Assembly: GCF_013386585.1 (NCBI RefSeq)
Contig: NZ_JACARO010000002.1
Coordinates: forward strand, 124,001-188,000
From: Pseudomonas sp. P7548
GTDB taxonomy: Bacteria > Pseudomonadota > Gammaproteobacteria > Pseudomonadales > Pseudomonadaceae
DNA length: 64,000 nucleotides
Direction: 5' to 3'
A program made the translations under genes and the position numbers. This document shows positions 29,761 through 37,323 of this stretch, piece after piece; position 1 is the stretch's first letter, and each line of letters starts with the position of its first letter. The notes below the pieces were generated by a model that was not told the origin of the DNA, ran no database searches, and was given only the letters and a program-made list of their open reading frames with translations.

Positions 29761-29979
29761 ATGAAAGCCGATATCCATCCAGCGTACGAAACCATCGAAG
29801 TCACCTGCAGCTGCGGCAACAAGTTCGAAACCCGTTCGAACCTGTGCAAGCCACTGGGTACTGACGTATGCAACGAGTGCCACCCGTTCTACACCGGTAA
29901 GCAGAAGACTCTGGACACCGGCGGCCGTGTACAGCGCTTTGCTGACCGTTTCGGCGCTTTCGGTGCCAAAAAGGCCTAA
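29761..29979 (+). CDS. rpmE: 50S ribosomal protein L31, zinc-binding form
   Basis: This 72-residue protein of the large ribosomal subunit has the zinc ligands of the C+ form: CSCG near residue 16 and CNEC near residue 37. The zinc-free paralogue used under zinc starvation is not in this window. GAGGAAG precedes the ATG. A hairpin with a T-run lies just after the gene, inside the next coding region. Confidence 0.96.
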   Translation: MKADIHPAYETIEVTCSCGNKFETRSNLCKPLGTDVCNECHPFYTGKQKTLDTGGRVQRFADRFGAFGAKKA

Positions 29980-30014
29980 GGCCGATCAATGTGGGAGGCC
30001 GATACGGTTTTTCC

Positions 30015-30812
30015 ATGCTGATGAAAAAGGCGTCCCTGGTGGGCGCCTTTTTTGTGCCTGGGATTTGGCTGTCGGCCGCCCAGGCCCAGGTGTTTTGCCC
30101 CGCGCCGGCCAACGTGGCCAGGGTGGAGGTGCAGCGCGTGGTCGATGGCGACACGGTCCGCCTCAAGGACGGTCGCAGCGTGCGGATGATTGGCCTCAAT
30201 ACCCCCGAAACCGCCAAGAAAGGCCTCACTGACGAGCCTTATGCCGTCGCTGCCCGCCAGCACCTGCAAGCCTTGGTGCATGCCAGCGATGGCCAGCTAG
30301 GCATGGTGCCTGGGCGTGAGAGCAAAGACCGGTATGGCCGAACCCTGGCCCACCTCTATGGGGCTGACGGCGAAAACCTGGAAGCGCAGTTGCTGGCGCA
30401 GGGCCTGGGGTTCCAGGTGGGTGTGGCGCCCAACGTGGACCTCGTCACGTGCCAGCAGTTGGCCGAAAACAGTGCGCGCCAGGCACGGCTGGGGGTGTGG
30501 CGGCAGTCGCCCGTGCAGCCTGTCACCCAGCTCAGGCAATCCGGCTTTGCCTTGGTCAGCGGCCGGGTGAGCAAGATAGAACGCAATCGCGGCGGTATTT
30601 GGATCGACTTGGAGGGGGCACTGGTATTACGCATTGCACCCGATATGGCTCGACAATTCGACAGTGCCTGGCTCGATGGTCTGCAAGGCATGAAAATCGA
30701 GGCGCGTGGCTGGGTGCAGGATCGCTCCAGGCGAGACGGCCTGAAAAAGGGGCGGGGGCGCTGGCTCCTGGCGCTCACCGATCCCGGTATGCTCAAATCG
30801 TCGTTTGAATAA
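30015..30812 (+). CDS. Secreted thermonuclease-family (SNase-like) protein
   Basis: This is a 265-residue exported protein with a signal peptide (KKASLVGAFFVPGIWLSAAQA). A staphylococcal-nuclease fold follows at about residues 30-160, with VVDGDTVRL, MIGLNTPE and the catalytic-loop-like DRYGRTLAHLY. The C-terminal part (about 185-260) resembles a second beta-barrel and is less clear. It probably cleaves nucleic acid in the periplasm or outside. ATG at 30015 is taken as start; 30021 is equally possible. It corresponds to PA5048 by position. Confidence 0.8.
   Translation: MLMKKASLVGAFFVPGIWLSAAQAQVFCPAPANVARVEVQRVVDGDTVRLKDGRSVRMIGLNTPETAKKGLTDEPYAVAARQHLQALVHASDGQLGMVPGRESKDRYGRTLAHLYGADGENLEAQLLAQGLGFQVGVAPNVDLVTCQQLAENSARQARLGVWRQSPVQPVTQLRQSGFALVSGRVSKIERNRGGIWIDLEGALVLRIAPDMARQFDSAWLDGLQGMKIEARGWVQDRSRRDGLKKGRGRWLLALTDPGMLKSSFE
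30024..30053 (+). terminator. Intrinsic terminator of rpmE, inside the nuclease start
   Basis: AAAAAGGCG pairs with CGCCTTTTT, with TCCC/GGG extending the stem (one bulge), followed by TTTTTT. The hairpin covers the signal-peptide codons of the nuclease gene, so read-through from rpmE into that gene should be reduced. Confidence 0.65.
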
Positions 30813-30990
30813 AAAAATGTAGACATTTTTTATGTCGATTGTGAACAGTTGAGCCCTTGTATCCCGTGGCTCTTGGCCGAAAGTCGTAGCGCAGGGCCCT
30901 TGACACCTGTGACTGCCCAGTCTTGTGGGGACTTTGCGACACGCGTATCCTCGGCGGTCCGTCGACCAACAGTAAAAGCGGAATGCCGAT

Positions 30991-32259
30991 ATGTCTGATT
31001 TGAAAACTGCCGCTCTCGAATATCATGCCCATCCTCGTCCAGGAAAGCTGAGTGTAGAGCTCACCAAAGCCACTGCCACCGCTCGCGACCTGTCGCTGGC
31101 CTACAGCCCTGGTGTTGCCGAGCCCGTACGTGAAATCGCCCGCGACCCTGAACTGGCGTACAAGTACACCGGCAAAGGCAACCTGGTTGCAGTGATTTCC
31201 GATGGCACCGCGATTCTGGGCCTGGGCAACCTCGGCCCATTGGCTTCCAAGCCAGTCATGGAAGGTAAAGGCGTGCTGTTCAAGCGCTTTGCCGGCATCG
31301 ACGTTTTCGACATCGAAGTCGACTCCGAAAGCCCGCAGGCTTTCATCGACACCGTCAAGCGCATTTCCATCACCTTCGGTGGCATCAACCTGGAAGACAT
31401 CAAGGCACCTGAGTGCTTCGAGATCGAAAAGGCCCTGATCGAACAGTGCGACATTCCGGTATTCCACGATGACCAGCACGGCACGGCGATCGTCACCGCA
31501 GCCGGCATGATCAACGCCCTGGAAATCGCTGGCAAAACCCTGGCTGACGCCAAGATCGTCTGCCTGGGCGCTGGCGCAGCGGCCATCTCCTGCATGAAGT
31601 TGCTGGTGAGCATGGGCGCCAAGCTGGAAAACATCTTCATGGTCGACAGCAAGGGCGTGGTCCAGTCCGAGCGTACCGACCTGAACCAGTACAAGGCGAT
31701 GTTCGCCCACGCGACCGACAAGCGCAGCCTGGCTGACGCCCTTGACGGTGCAGACGTGTTCGTTGGCCTGTCCGGCCCGAACCTGCTGAGCGCCGAAGGC
31801 CTGAAGTCCATGGCGGCCAACCCGATCGTGTTCGCCTGCTCCAACCCTGATCCAGAAATCTCTCCGGAACTGGCTCACGCCACCCGCAGCGACGTGATCA
31901 TGGCGACCGGCCGTTCGGACTACCCGAACCAGGTCAACAACGTACTGGGCTTCCCGTTCATCTTCCGTGGTGCCCTGGACGTTCGCGCCAAGCGCATCAA
32001 CGAAGAAATGAAAGTGGCGGCCGCCAACGCCCTGCGTGAACTGGCCAAGCTGCCGGTTCCTCAGGAAGTGTGCGATGCCTACGGCGGTATCAAACTGGAA
32101 TTCGGTCGTGAGTACATCATCCCGAAACCAATGGACAAGCGCTTGATCACCCTGATCTCCGATGCCGTGGCCAAGGCCGCCATCGAGACCGGCGTGGCTA
32201 CCCTGCCGTATCCGAAGCACTACCCGCTCAAAAGCGTGGATGATGTGTTCAACGGCTAA
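30991..32259 (+). CDS. maeB: Malic enzyme, short single-domain form
   Basis: This 422-residue enzyme decarboxylates malate to pyruvate with reduction of NAD(P). The catalytic YSPGVAEP and the metal-binding EDIKAPECFEIE and DDQHGTA segments are clear. The dinucleotide site is VCLGAGAAAISC. It lacks the phosphotransacetylase-like C-terminal domain of long MaeB proteins, so acetyl-CoA control through that domain is not expected. The leader region (30813-30990) holds no obvious second gene. A strong terminator follows. Confidence 0.92.
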   Translation: MSDLKTAALEYHAHPRPGKLSVELTKATATARDLSLAYSPGVAEPVREIARDPELAYKYTGKGNLVAVISDGTAILGLGNLGPLASKPVMEGKGVLFKRFAGIDVFDIEVDSESPQAFIDTVKRISITFGGINLEDIKAPECFEIEKALIEQCDIPVFHDDQHGTAIVTAAGMINALEIAGKTLADAKIVCLGAGAAAISCMKLLVSMGAKLENIFMVDSKGVVQSERTDLNQYKAMFAHATDKRSLADALDGADVFVGLSGPNLLSAEGLKSMAANPIVFACSNPDPEISPELAHATRSDVIMATGRSDYPNQVNNVLGFPFIFRGALDVRAKRINEEMKVAAANALRELAKLPVPQEVCDAYGGIKLEFGREYIIPKPMDKRLITLISDAVAKAAIETGVATLPYPKHYPLKSVDDVFNG

Positions 32260-32278
32260 GCCGTTGTAGCGCACCAAC

Positions 32279-32314
32279 AAAAAGCCCCGGCTCTTGCGAG
32301 TCGGGGCTTTTTTT
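32279..32314 (+). terminator. Intrinsic terminator after malic enzyme
   Basis: AAAAAGCCCCGGCTC pairs with GAGTCGGGGCTTTTTTT around a short loop, ending in a T-run. Confidence 0.92.
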
Positions 32315-32351
32315 GTACCTGGCGATAAACTCAAGAGTTGCGCAACACCCA

Positions 32352-32444
32352 ATGTGGGAGCGGGCTTGCTCGCGAAAGCAGAGTATCAGTCAACCAATTT
32401 GGCGACTGATGCACCGCATTCGCGAGCAAGCCCGCTCCCACATT
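32352..32444. repeat. REPIN, GI-like type, between malic enzyme and ponA
   Basis: GTGGGAGCGGGCTTGCTCGCGAA pairs with TTCGCGAGCAAGCCCGCTCCCAC, between two convergent genes and next to a true terminator. Confidence 0.92.
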
Positions 32445-32453
32445 CGATCTGCG

Positions 32454-34919
32454 TTAGAACAGGTCGATCGGCGCCGCTTCATCCGCTGGCAGCGGGCTGC
32501 CCGGTGCAACGCCATTGCCCAGCTCGTTGACCGACGGCGGCGTGTCTTCGCTCTTGAACAGTTCGAAGTACGCATTCGGCGTGCTCGGCGAGGCCGCGCG
32601 GCCGCTGATCGGGTCGATCCGCAGGCTGAGGATGCCTTCCGGCTCTGGCTGGGTGTGCAGCGGCTTGTCTTTGAGGGCTGCACCCATGTAGCTCATCCAG
32701 ATCGGCAGTGCCACGGTGCCACCAAACTCGCGGCGGCCCAGGCTTTCCGGCTGGTCGTAGCCGGTCCAGACGGTGGTTACGTAATCGGCGTTGTAGCCGG
32801 AGAACCAGGCATCTTTGGAGTCGTTCGTCGTACCGGTCTTGCCGGCGATGTCTGCACGGCCCAGGGCCAGTGCACGACGGCCGGTGCCTTTCTTGATCAC
32901 GTCCTCAAGGATGCTGTTGAGGATGTAGGTGGTACGGCCATCCACCACGCGTTCGGCAACCGCCGGCGCCTGGGGCTCGGCCGGTGCAGTGGTGCTTGCG
33001 GCGGGCGCTGCACCTGGTGTCGGTTCGATGGTGATGCCGCCGTGGCTTGGCGCTGCCAGGCCGTCGGTAGCGGCCACGCCGTTGACCACATCGCCTGGCA
33101 CCCGTGGAGGGTTGGCGGTGAACAGGGTTTCGCCGTTACGGCTTTCGACCTTATCGATCAGGTACGGCGAGATCTTGTAGCCGCCGTTGGCAAACGTACT
33201 CCAGCCCGTGGCGATTTCCATGGGCGTGAGGGTCGCGGTACCCAGGGCCAGGGACAGGTTCGGCGGCAGGTCCGACTTGTTGAAGCCAAAGCGCGTGATG
33301 TAGTCGATGGTCTTGCCGACACCCATGGCCTGCAGCAGGCGGATCGACACCAGGTTACGCGACTTGTACAGCGCTTCACGCACGCGGATCGGGCCGAGGA
33401 ACGTGTTGGTGTCGTTCTTCGGGCGCCAGACCTTGTCCAGGTATTCGTCGACGAACACGATCGGTGCATCGTTGACCAGGCTGGCGGCGGTGTAGCCGTT
33501 ATCCAGGGCCGCGCTGTAGATGAACGGCTTGAAGCTCGAGCCCGGCTGGCGCTTGGCCTGGGTGGCGCGGTTGTAGTTGCTCTGCTCGAAGGCAAAACCA
33601 CCGACCAGCGCGCGGATCGCACCGTTCTGCGGGTCCAGGGACACCAGCGCACCCTGGGCCAGCGGCACCTGGCTGAACTTCAGGCTGTCGTCCTTTTGGC
33701 GCTGCACGCGGATCAGGTCGCCCACTTGCGCGACGTCAGACGGCTGCTTGGGCATCGGGCCCATGCTGTTGGTGTTCAGGAAGGGGCGCGCCCACTTCAT
33801 GCTGTCCCAGCTCACATGGGCTTCGCCGGTGCGGGTCAGCACTTGCACGCCATCTTTCTTCACCTGGGTGACGATGGCAGGCTCCAGGCCGCTGATCGGG
33901 CGCTGCTTGCCCAGCTCGGTGGTCCAGGCGCTCAGGGTCTTGCCCGGCAGGCGCGACTCGGGGCCGCGGTAGCCGTGACGCTGGTCGTAGGTGATCAGCC
34001 CGGAATGCACCGAGTTGTTGGCGATTTCCTGCAGGTCGCTCGGCACCGTTGTGGTTACGCGGAAGCCTTCGGTGTAGGCATCGCTGCCATAGCGGCCGAC
34101 CATCTCGGCGCGGGCCATTTCAGCGATGTACGGCGCATTCACTTCCGGCGTCGGCACGTGGTAGCTGGCGTTCAGCGGTTCGGCCACGGCGCTTTCATAG
34201 GCGGCCTGGTCGATCTTGCCCAGCTTGTACATGCGCCCCAGGATCCAGTCGCGGCGCTCTTTGCTGCGCGCCGGGTTGGCCAGGGGGTTGAAGCGCGAAG
34301 GGGCCTTCGGCAGGCCGGCGATCATCGCCATTTGCGCCAGGCTGGCGTCACGGATGGACTTGCCGTAGTACACCTGGGACGCGGCTTCGATCCCGTAGGC
34401 GCGGTTGCCCAGGTAGATCTTGTTCACATACAGCTCAAGGATCTCGTCCTTGGTCAGCTGACGTTCGATTTGCAGGGCCAGCAGGATCTCGGTGGCCTTG
34501 CGCGAGAAGCTGCGCTCGCTGGTGAGGAAGAAGTTCTTCGCCACCTGCATGGTGATGGTGCTGCCCCCGGATTGAATGTGTCCGCTTTTTACCAACTGCG
34601 TGGCTGCACGCACCAGGCTGCTGGGGTCGACGCCGTAGTGGTTGGCGAAGTTATCGTCTTCGGCCGACAGTAAGGCGCTGATGAAATTGGGTGGAATATC
34701 GGCGAAACGGATCGGTGTGCGGCGCATTTCGCCGAACTCCGCGATCAGCTTTTCATCGCTGCTGTAGACCCGCAAAGGAATCTGCAACTGGATACTTCTG
34801 AGGGCCTCTACGGAGGGCAAACCCGGACTAAGGTAGAGGTAGGCACCGCTGAGCACGAGCAGCAGCCCGCAGACAATCGCGACAATGGAGTACCCGAAAA
34901 ACTTCAGCAGACGAATCAA
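32454..34919 (-). CDS. ponA: Penicillin-binding protein 1A (bifunctional transglycosylase/transpeptidase)
   Basis: This is an 821-residue class A penicillin-binding protein that polymerises and cross-links peptidoglycan. It has an N-terminal membrane anchor (about residues 9-30). The GT51 domain has EDDNF and GGSTITMQVAKN. An OB-like insert follows, then the transpeptidase with SSFK (SxxK), SRN and GKTGTTN. The C-terminal tail is Pro/Glu-rich. It is divergent from the pil operon, the conserved arrangement in Pseudomonas. Confidence 0.96.
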   Translation of the reverse strand: MIRLLKFFGYSIVAIVCGLLLVLSGAYLYLSPGLPSVEALRSIQLQIPLRVYSSDEKLIAEFGEMRRTPIRFADIPPNFISALLSAEDDNFANHYGVDPSSLVRAATQLVKSGHIQSGGSTITMQVAKNFFLTSERSFSRKATEILLALQIERQLTKDEILELYVNKIYLGNRAYGIEAASQVYYGKSIRDASLAQMAMIAGLPKAPSRFNPLANPARSKERRDWILGRMYKLGKIDQAAYESAVAEPLNASYHVPTPEVNAPYIAEMARAEMVGRYGSDAYTEGFRVTTTVPSDLQEIANNSVHSGLITYDQRHGYRGPESRLPGKTLSAWTTELGKQRPISGLEPAIVTQVKKDGVQVLTRTGEAHVSWDSMKWARPFLNTNSMGPMPKQPSDVAQVGDLIRVQRQKDDSLKFSQVPLAQGALVSLDPQNGAIRALVGGFAFEQSNYNRATQAKRQPGSSFKPFIYSAALDNGYTAASLVNDAPIVFVDEYLDKVWRPKNDTNTFLGPIRVREALYKSRNLVSIRLLQAMGVGKTIDYITRFGFNKSDLPPNLSLALGTATLTPMEIATGWSTFANGGYKISPYLIDKVESRNGETLFTANPPRVPGDVVNGVAATDGLAAPSHGGITIEPTPGAAPAASTTAPAEPQAPAVAERVVDGRTTYILNSILEDVIKKGTGRRALALGRADIAGKTGTTNDSKDAWFSGYNADYVTTVWTGYDQPESLGRREFGGTVALPIWMSYMGAALKDKPLHTQPEPEGILSLRIDPISGRAASPSTPNAYFELFKSEDTPPSVNELGNGVAPGSPLPADEAAPIDLF

Positions 34920-35138
34920 GGCTTTTGGATTTCCAGAGAAAAGAAAGAGTTACGCGTCGGGGCATGCATGGCAAACGATGGATCGACCCGAGCTGCAGAT
35001 AAAAAGCGGGAAAAAACGCTGGGCATTAAAGCATTTTTCGGCTTGGGGCGTCATTCGCACCACTTAAACAAGCCGACCGAATGCAGGGCGCCCAGCGGCA
35101 ATCAGGCTGGTATGACAGGCAAAGTTTTAGGGAGTTTT

Positions 35139-35792
35139 ATGAGAAAGGGATTTTTCAGGCGAAAAAACGACAGCGTCCTGGGCGTCGATATCAATGACGC
35201 GGGGATCAAGCTGGTTGAGTTGGGCCGTTCAGGCAGTGTGTATACGGTGCAGGGCTATGCCACCCAGGCGCTGGCGGCCCATGCGGTGGTTGATGGCACG
35301 CTGCTGGACCTCGAGGCAGTCGGGCACGCCTTGCACGAGGCGGTGTCCCGGTCGCTGGCCTCCACACGGCTGGCGGCGGTTGCCGTTGCCGGGCCTTCAG
35401 TCATTACGCGCGTGATCGAGCTGGAGGCGGGGCTCAGCGACGAAGAAATGGCTTGGCGCATCCAGATGGAGGCCGACCAGTACATTCCTTACCCGCTGGA
35501 TGAGGTGGCCATCGACTTTCAGGTCAAGGGACCTTCGCCCCAGGACCCTGCCCGGGTCGAGGTGCTGCTGGCCGCCTGTCTCAGGGAACAAGTCGAAGCG
35601 CGCGCAACGGTTTTGACCCGCGCCGGCCTCGTGGCACAGGTGGTGGACGTCGAAGGGTTTGCATTGGAGCGCGCTTGCAGTCAGGATTTCGCCAGCTTCA
35701 CGCCGGGCCATCGAGTCGATGGCGCACAATGGGCCGTGGATGCCCAAGGGATGGGAATTGCTTGCGGGTTGGCCCTGAGGAGTTTTGCTTGA
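35139..35792 (+). CDS. pilM: Type IV pilus assembly ATPase-like protein PilM with large internal deletion
   Basis: PilM is the cytoplasmic actin-like protein that binds the tail of PilN. This frame encodes only 217 residues, against 354 in P. aeruginosa. Residues 11-180 align with the normal N-terminal half (VLGVDINDAGIKLVEL, EADQYIPYPLDEVAIDF, VLLAAC, VVDVEGFALERA). The last residues, GIACGLALRSFA, match the normal C-terminus. About 130 residues between them, holding the second nucleotide-binding subdomain, are missing in frame near residues 180-203. ATG at 35139 follows GGGAG. The stop overlaps the pilN start (TGATG). It may be a minimal scaffold or a decaying gene. Confidence 0.8.
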   Translation: MRKGFFRRKNDSVLGVDINDAGIKLVELGRSGSVYTVQGYATQALAAHAVVDGTLLDLEAVGHALHEAVSRSLASTRLAAVAVAGPSVITRVIELEAGLSDEEMAWRIQMEADQYIPYPLDEVAIDFQVKGPSPQDPARVEVLLAACLREQVEARATVLTRAGLVAQVVDVEGFALERACSQDFASFTPGHRVDGAQWAVDAQGMGIACGLALRSFA

Positions 35793-36343
35793 TGACACGC
35801 ATCAACCTTTTGCCTTGGCGCCAGGCGCTGGAGCAGCGCAAGCGCAAATACTTTCTGATGTTTTTGCTGGCGTTCGGCTGTGCCGCACTCGCAGCGGTGT
35901 GGCTGGCAGACCAGGTGATCGATCAGGCCATCGACCGACAAGTGGCGCGCAACAGCCATTTGAACAAGGAAGTGGCTGTCGTCGACGCGCGCATCAAGAC
36001 CATCGACAGCCTGCAGGAGCAGAGCCAGCAATTGGCTGAGCGGATGAAAGTCGTGCAAGACCTGCATGATGCCCGCTCCTCCAGCACCCAGATGTTTGAT
36101 CAACTGGCCCGCGCAGTGCCCGAGGGCGTACACCTGCACGAAGTAGTGGCCAACGGCGACACGATCAGCGTCAGCGGCAGCGCGGAGTCCAGCCAGGACA
36201 TCGCTCAACTGATGCGGCGCCTGGAGGCTTCGCAAGGTACCCACGCCACGCAGTTGCAGCATGTGCGTGCGGAGGGCGGGCGCGGAAACAACGAGTTTCA
36301 ATTGATGGTGCGCCAGGGCGAGTCCACCGAGGCCCAGCCTTGA
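35792..36343 (+). CDS. pilN: Type IV pilus assembly protein PilN
   Basis: This 183-residue inner-membrane protein has the conserved cytoplasmic tail TRINLLPWR that binds PilM, one membrane helix (about residues 21-42), a periplasmic coiled coil and a ferredoxin-like domain. It is slightly shorter than the 198 residues of P. aeruginosa PilN but has all regions. The ATG overlaps the pilM stop by one base, and the pilN stop overlaps the next start by four bases (TTGA). Confidence 0.9.
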   Translation: MTRINLLPWRQALEQRKRKYFLMFLLAFGCAALAAVWLADQVIDQAIDRQVARNSHLNKEVAVVDARIKTIDSLQEQSQQLAERMKVVQDLHDARSSSTQMFDQLARAVPEGVHLHEVVANGDTISVSGSAESSQDIAQLMRRLEASQGTHATQLQHVRAEGGRGNNEFQLMVRQGESTEAQP

Positions 36344-37311
36344 GCCTGCCCAGGCTCGACTTATCCACACTCTCTCACAACGCTACCCAATGGCCCCTGC
36401 CGGGTAAGGCCCTGTTGGGCTGCGCGCTCGCAGGCGTGGTGTTGTGGGTGGGTGATGGATTGGTCATGGGCCCATCCCGTGAGCAGTTGAAGGCGGCTGA
36501 GGTGCGTGAAGTTGCCCTGCGCCAGGTGCTTGAGCAAAAGGCCGGCGTTGCTTCCAGCCTCGAAGACCGCGCGCGTCAGGTTCAATTGATGCAGGACACG
36601 GTGTCGGGGCTGTTGCGGCAGTTGCCTGGTGTGTCCGATGTGCTTGGTTTGTTGGATGACATCGCGCGTCTGGCGGCGACCAATGATCTGGTGGTTGAGG
36701 ACGTCACCGTACTGGATGCAGAGGCTGGTTCGCTCTATGTCGCGGAACCGTTGCAGCTCGGTATTTTTGGCGCGTATCACAACCTCGCTGCCTTCGTCAG
36801 CGCCTTGGGTGGCCTGTCGAGGATCGTCACTGTGCAGGATGTAGCGCTTCGCCGGGACGGCTCGATGTTGCGCCTCGATCTACTGGTAAAGGCCTATCGC
36901 AGCTCATCACCGCATGCTCGGCCCGGCCTGCCGGTCGCGCCGCAAGAGCGGTTTGTCTACGCGGCGGCTTCTCTGCGTGACCCCTTTCAGTCGGCGGTGT
37001 CGCCTAGCGATTATCTGCCTGGTCGGCGGGCACCCGCACCGGACCTGACCCGTGCCCGTGGAGTGCTGGAGGGGTTGGCAGTCGACCGGTTCGAAATGGT
37101 CGGCACGCTGTCCCGTGGCAGGCAAACCTTCGCCTTGCTGCGTGCGGCGTCGAAGGTGCATCGGCTGGCGGTCGGCGACTACCTGGGCCCCAACCATGGC
37201 CGGGTGACCGCCATTACGTCGGGTCATGTGGAGCTCGCCGAGCTGTTTCCCGATGAACAGGGTGCCTGGCTAGAGCGCTCGCGAACCCTCTTGTTAAACG
37301 TCAACTCATAA
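36340..37311 (+). CDS. PilO-PilP fusion protein
   Basis: One uninterrupted frame of 323 residues joins two proteins that are normally separate. Residues 1-187 are PilO-like: membrane helix about 22-44, coiled coil, then the ferredoxin-like fold with LRQLPGVSDVLGLLDDI and GAYHNLAAFVSALGGLSRIV. Residues 204-323 are the PilP beta-domain: FVYAAASLRDPFQ, FEMVGTLS, VGDYLGPNHGRV and GAWLERSRTL. The PilP signal peptide and lipid-attachment cysteine are absent, so the PilP part is tethered through the PilO helix. The start is TTG, overlapping the pilN stop. PilP normally links PilNO to the secretin PilQ. Confidence 0.85.
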   Translation: MSLPRLDLSTLSHNATQWPLPGKALLGCALAGVVLWVGDGLVMGPSREQLKAAEVREVALRQVLEQKAGVASSLEDRARQVQLMQDTVSGLLRQLPGVSDVLGLLDDIARLAATNDLVVEDVTVLDAEAGSLYVAEPLQLGIFGAYHNLAAFVSALGGLSRIVTVQDVALRRDGSMLRLDLLVKAYRSSSPHARPGLPVAPQERFVYAAASLRDPFQSAVSPSDYLPGRRAPAPDLTRARGVLEGLAVDRFEMVGTLSRGRQTFALLRAASKVHRLAVGDYLGPNHGRVTAITSGHVELAELFPDEQGAWLERSRTLLLNVNS

Positions 37312-37323
37312 CGGAATCAACCA

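Noticed and set aside
19768..32444. Regularly recurring GTGGGAGCGGGCTTGC repeats as a possible CRISPR array
   Set aside because: Copies are kilobases apart, each is an inverted pair, and there are no spacers or cas genes. They fit REPINs.
34968..35138. A longer PilM reading frame starting at 34968
   Set aside because: The added N-terminal residues have no family similarity, cover the divergent promoter region, and a ribosome site precedes the ATG at 35139.
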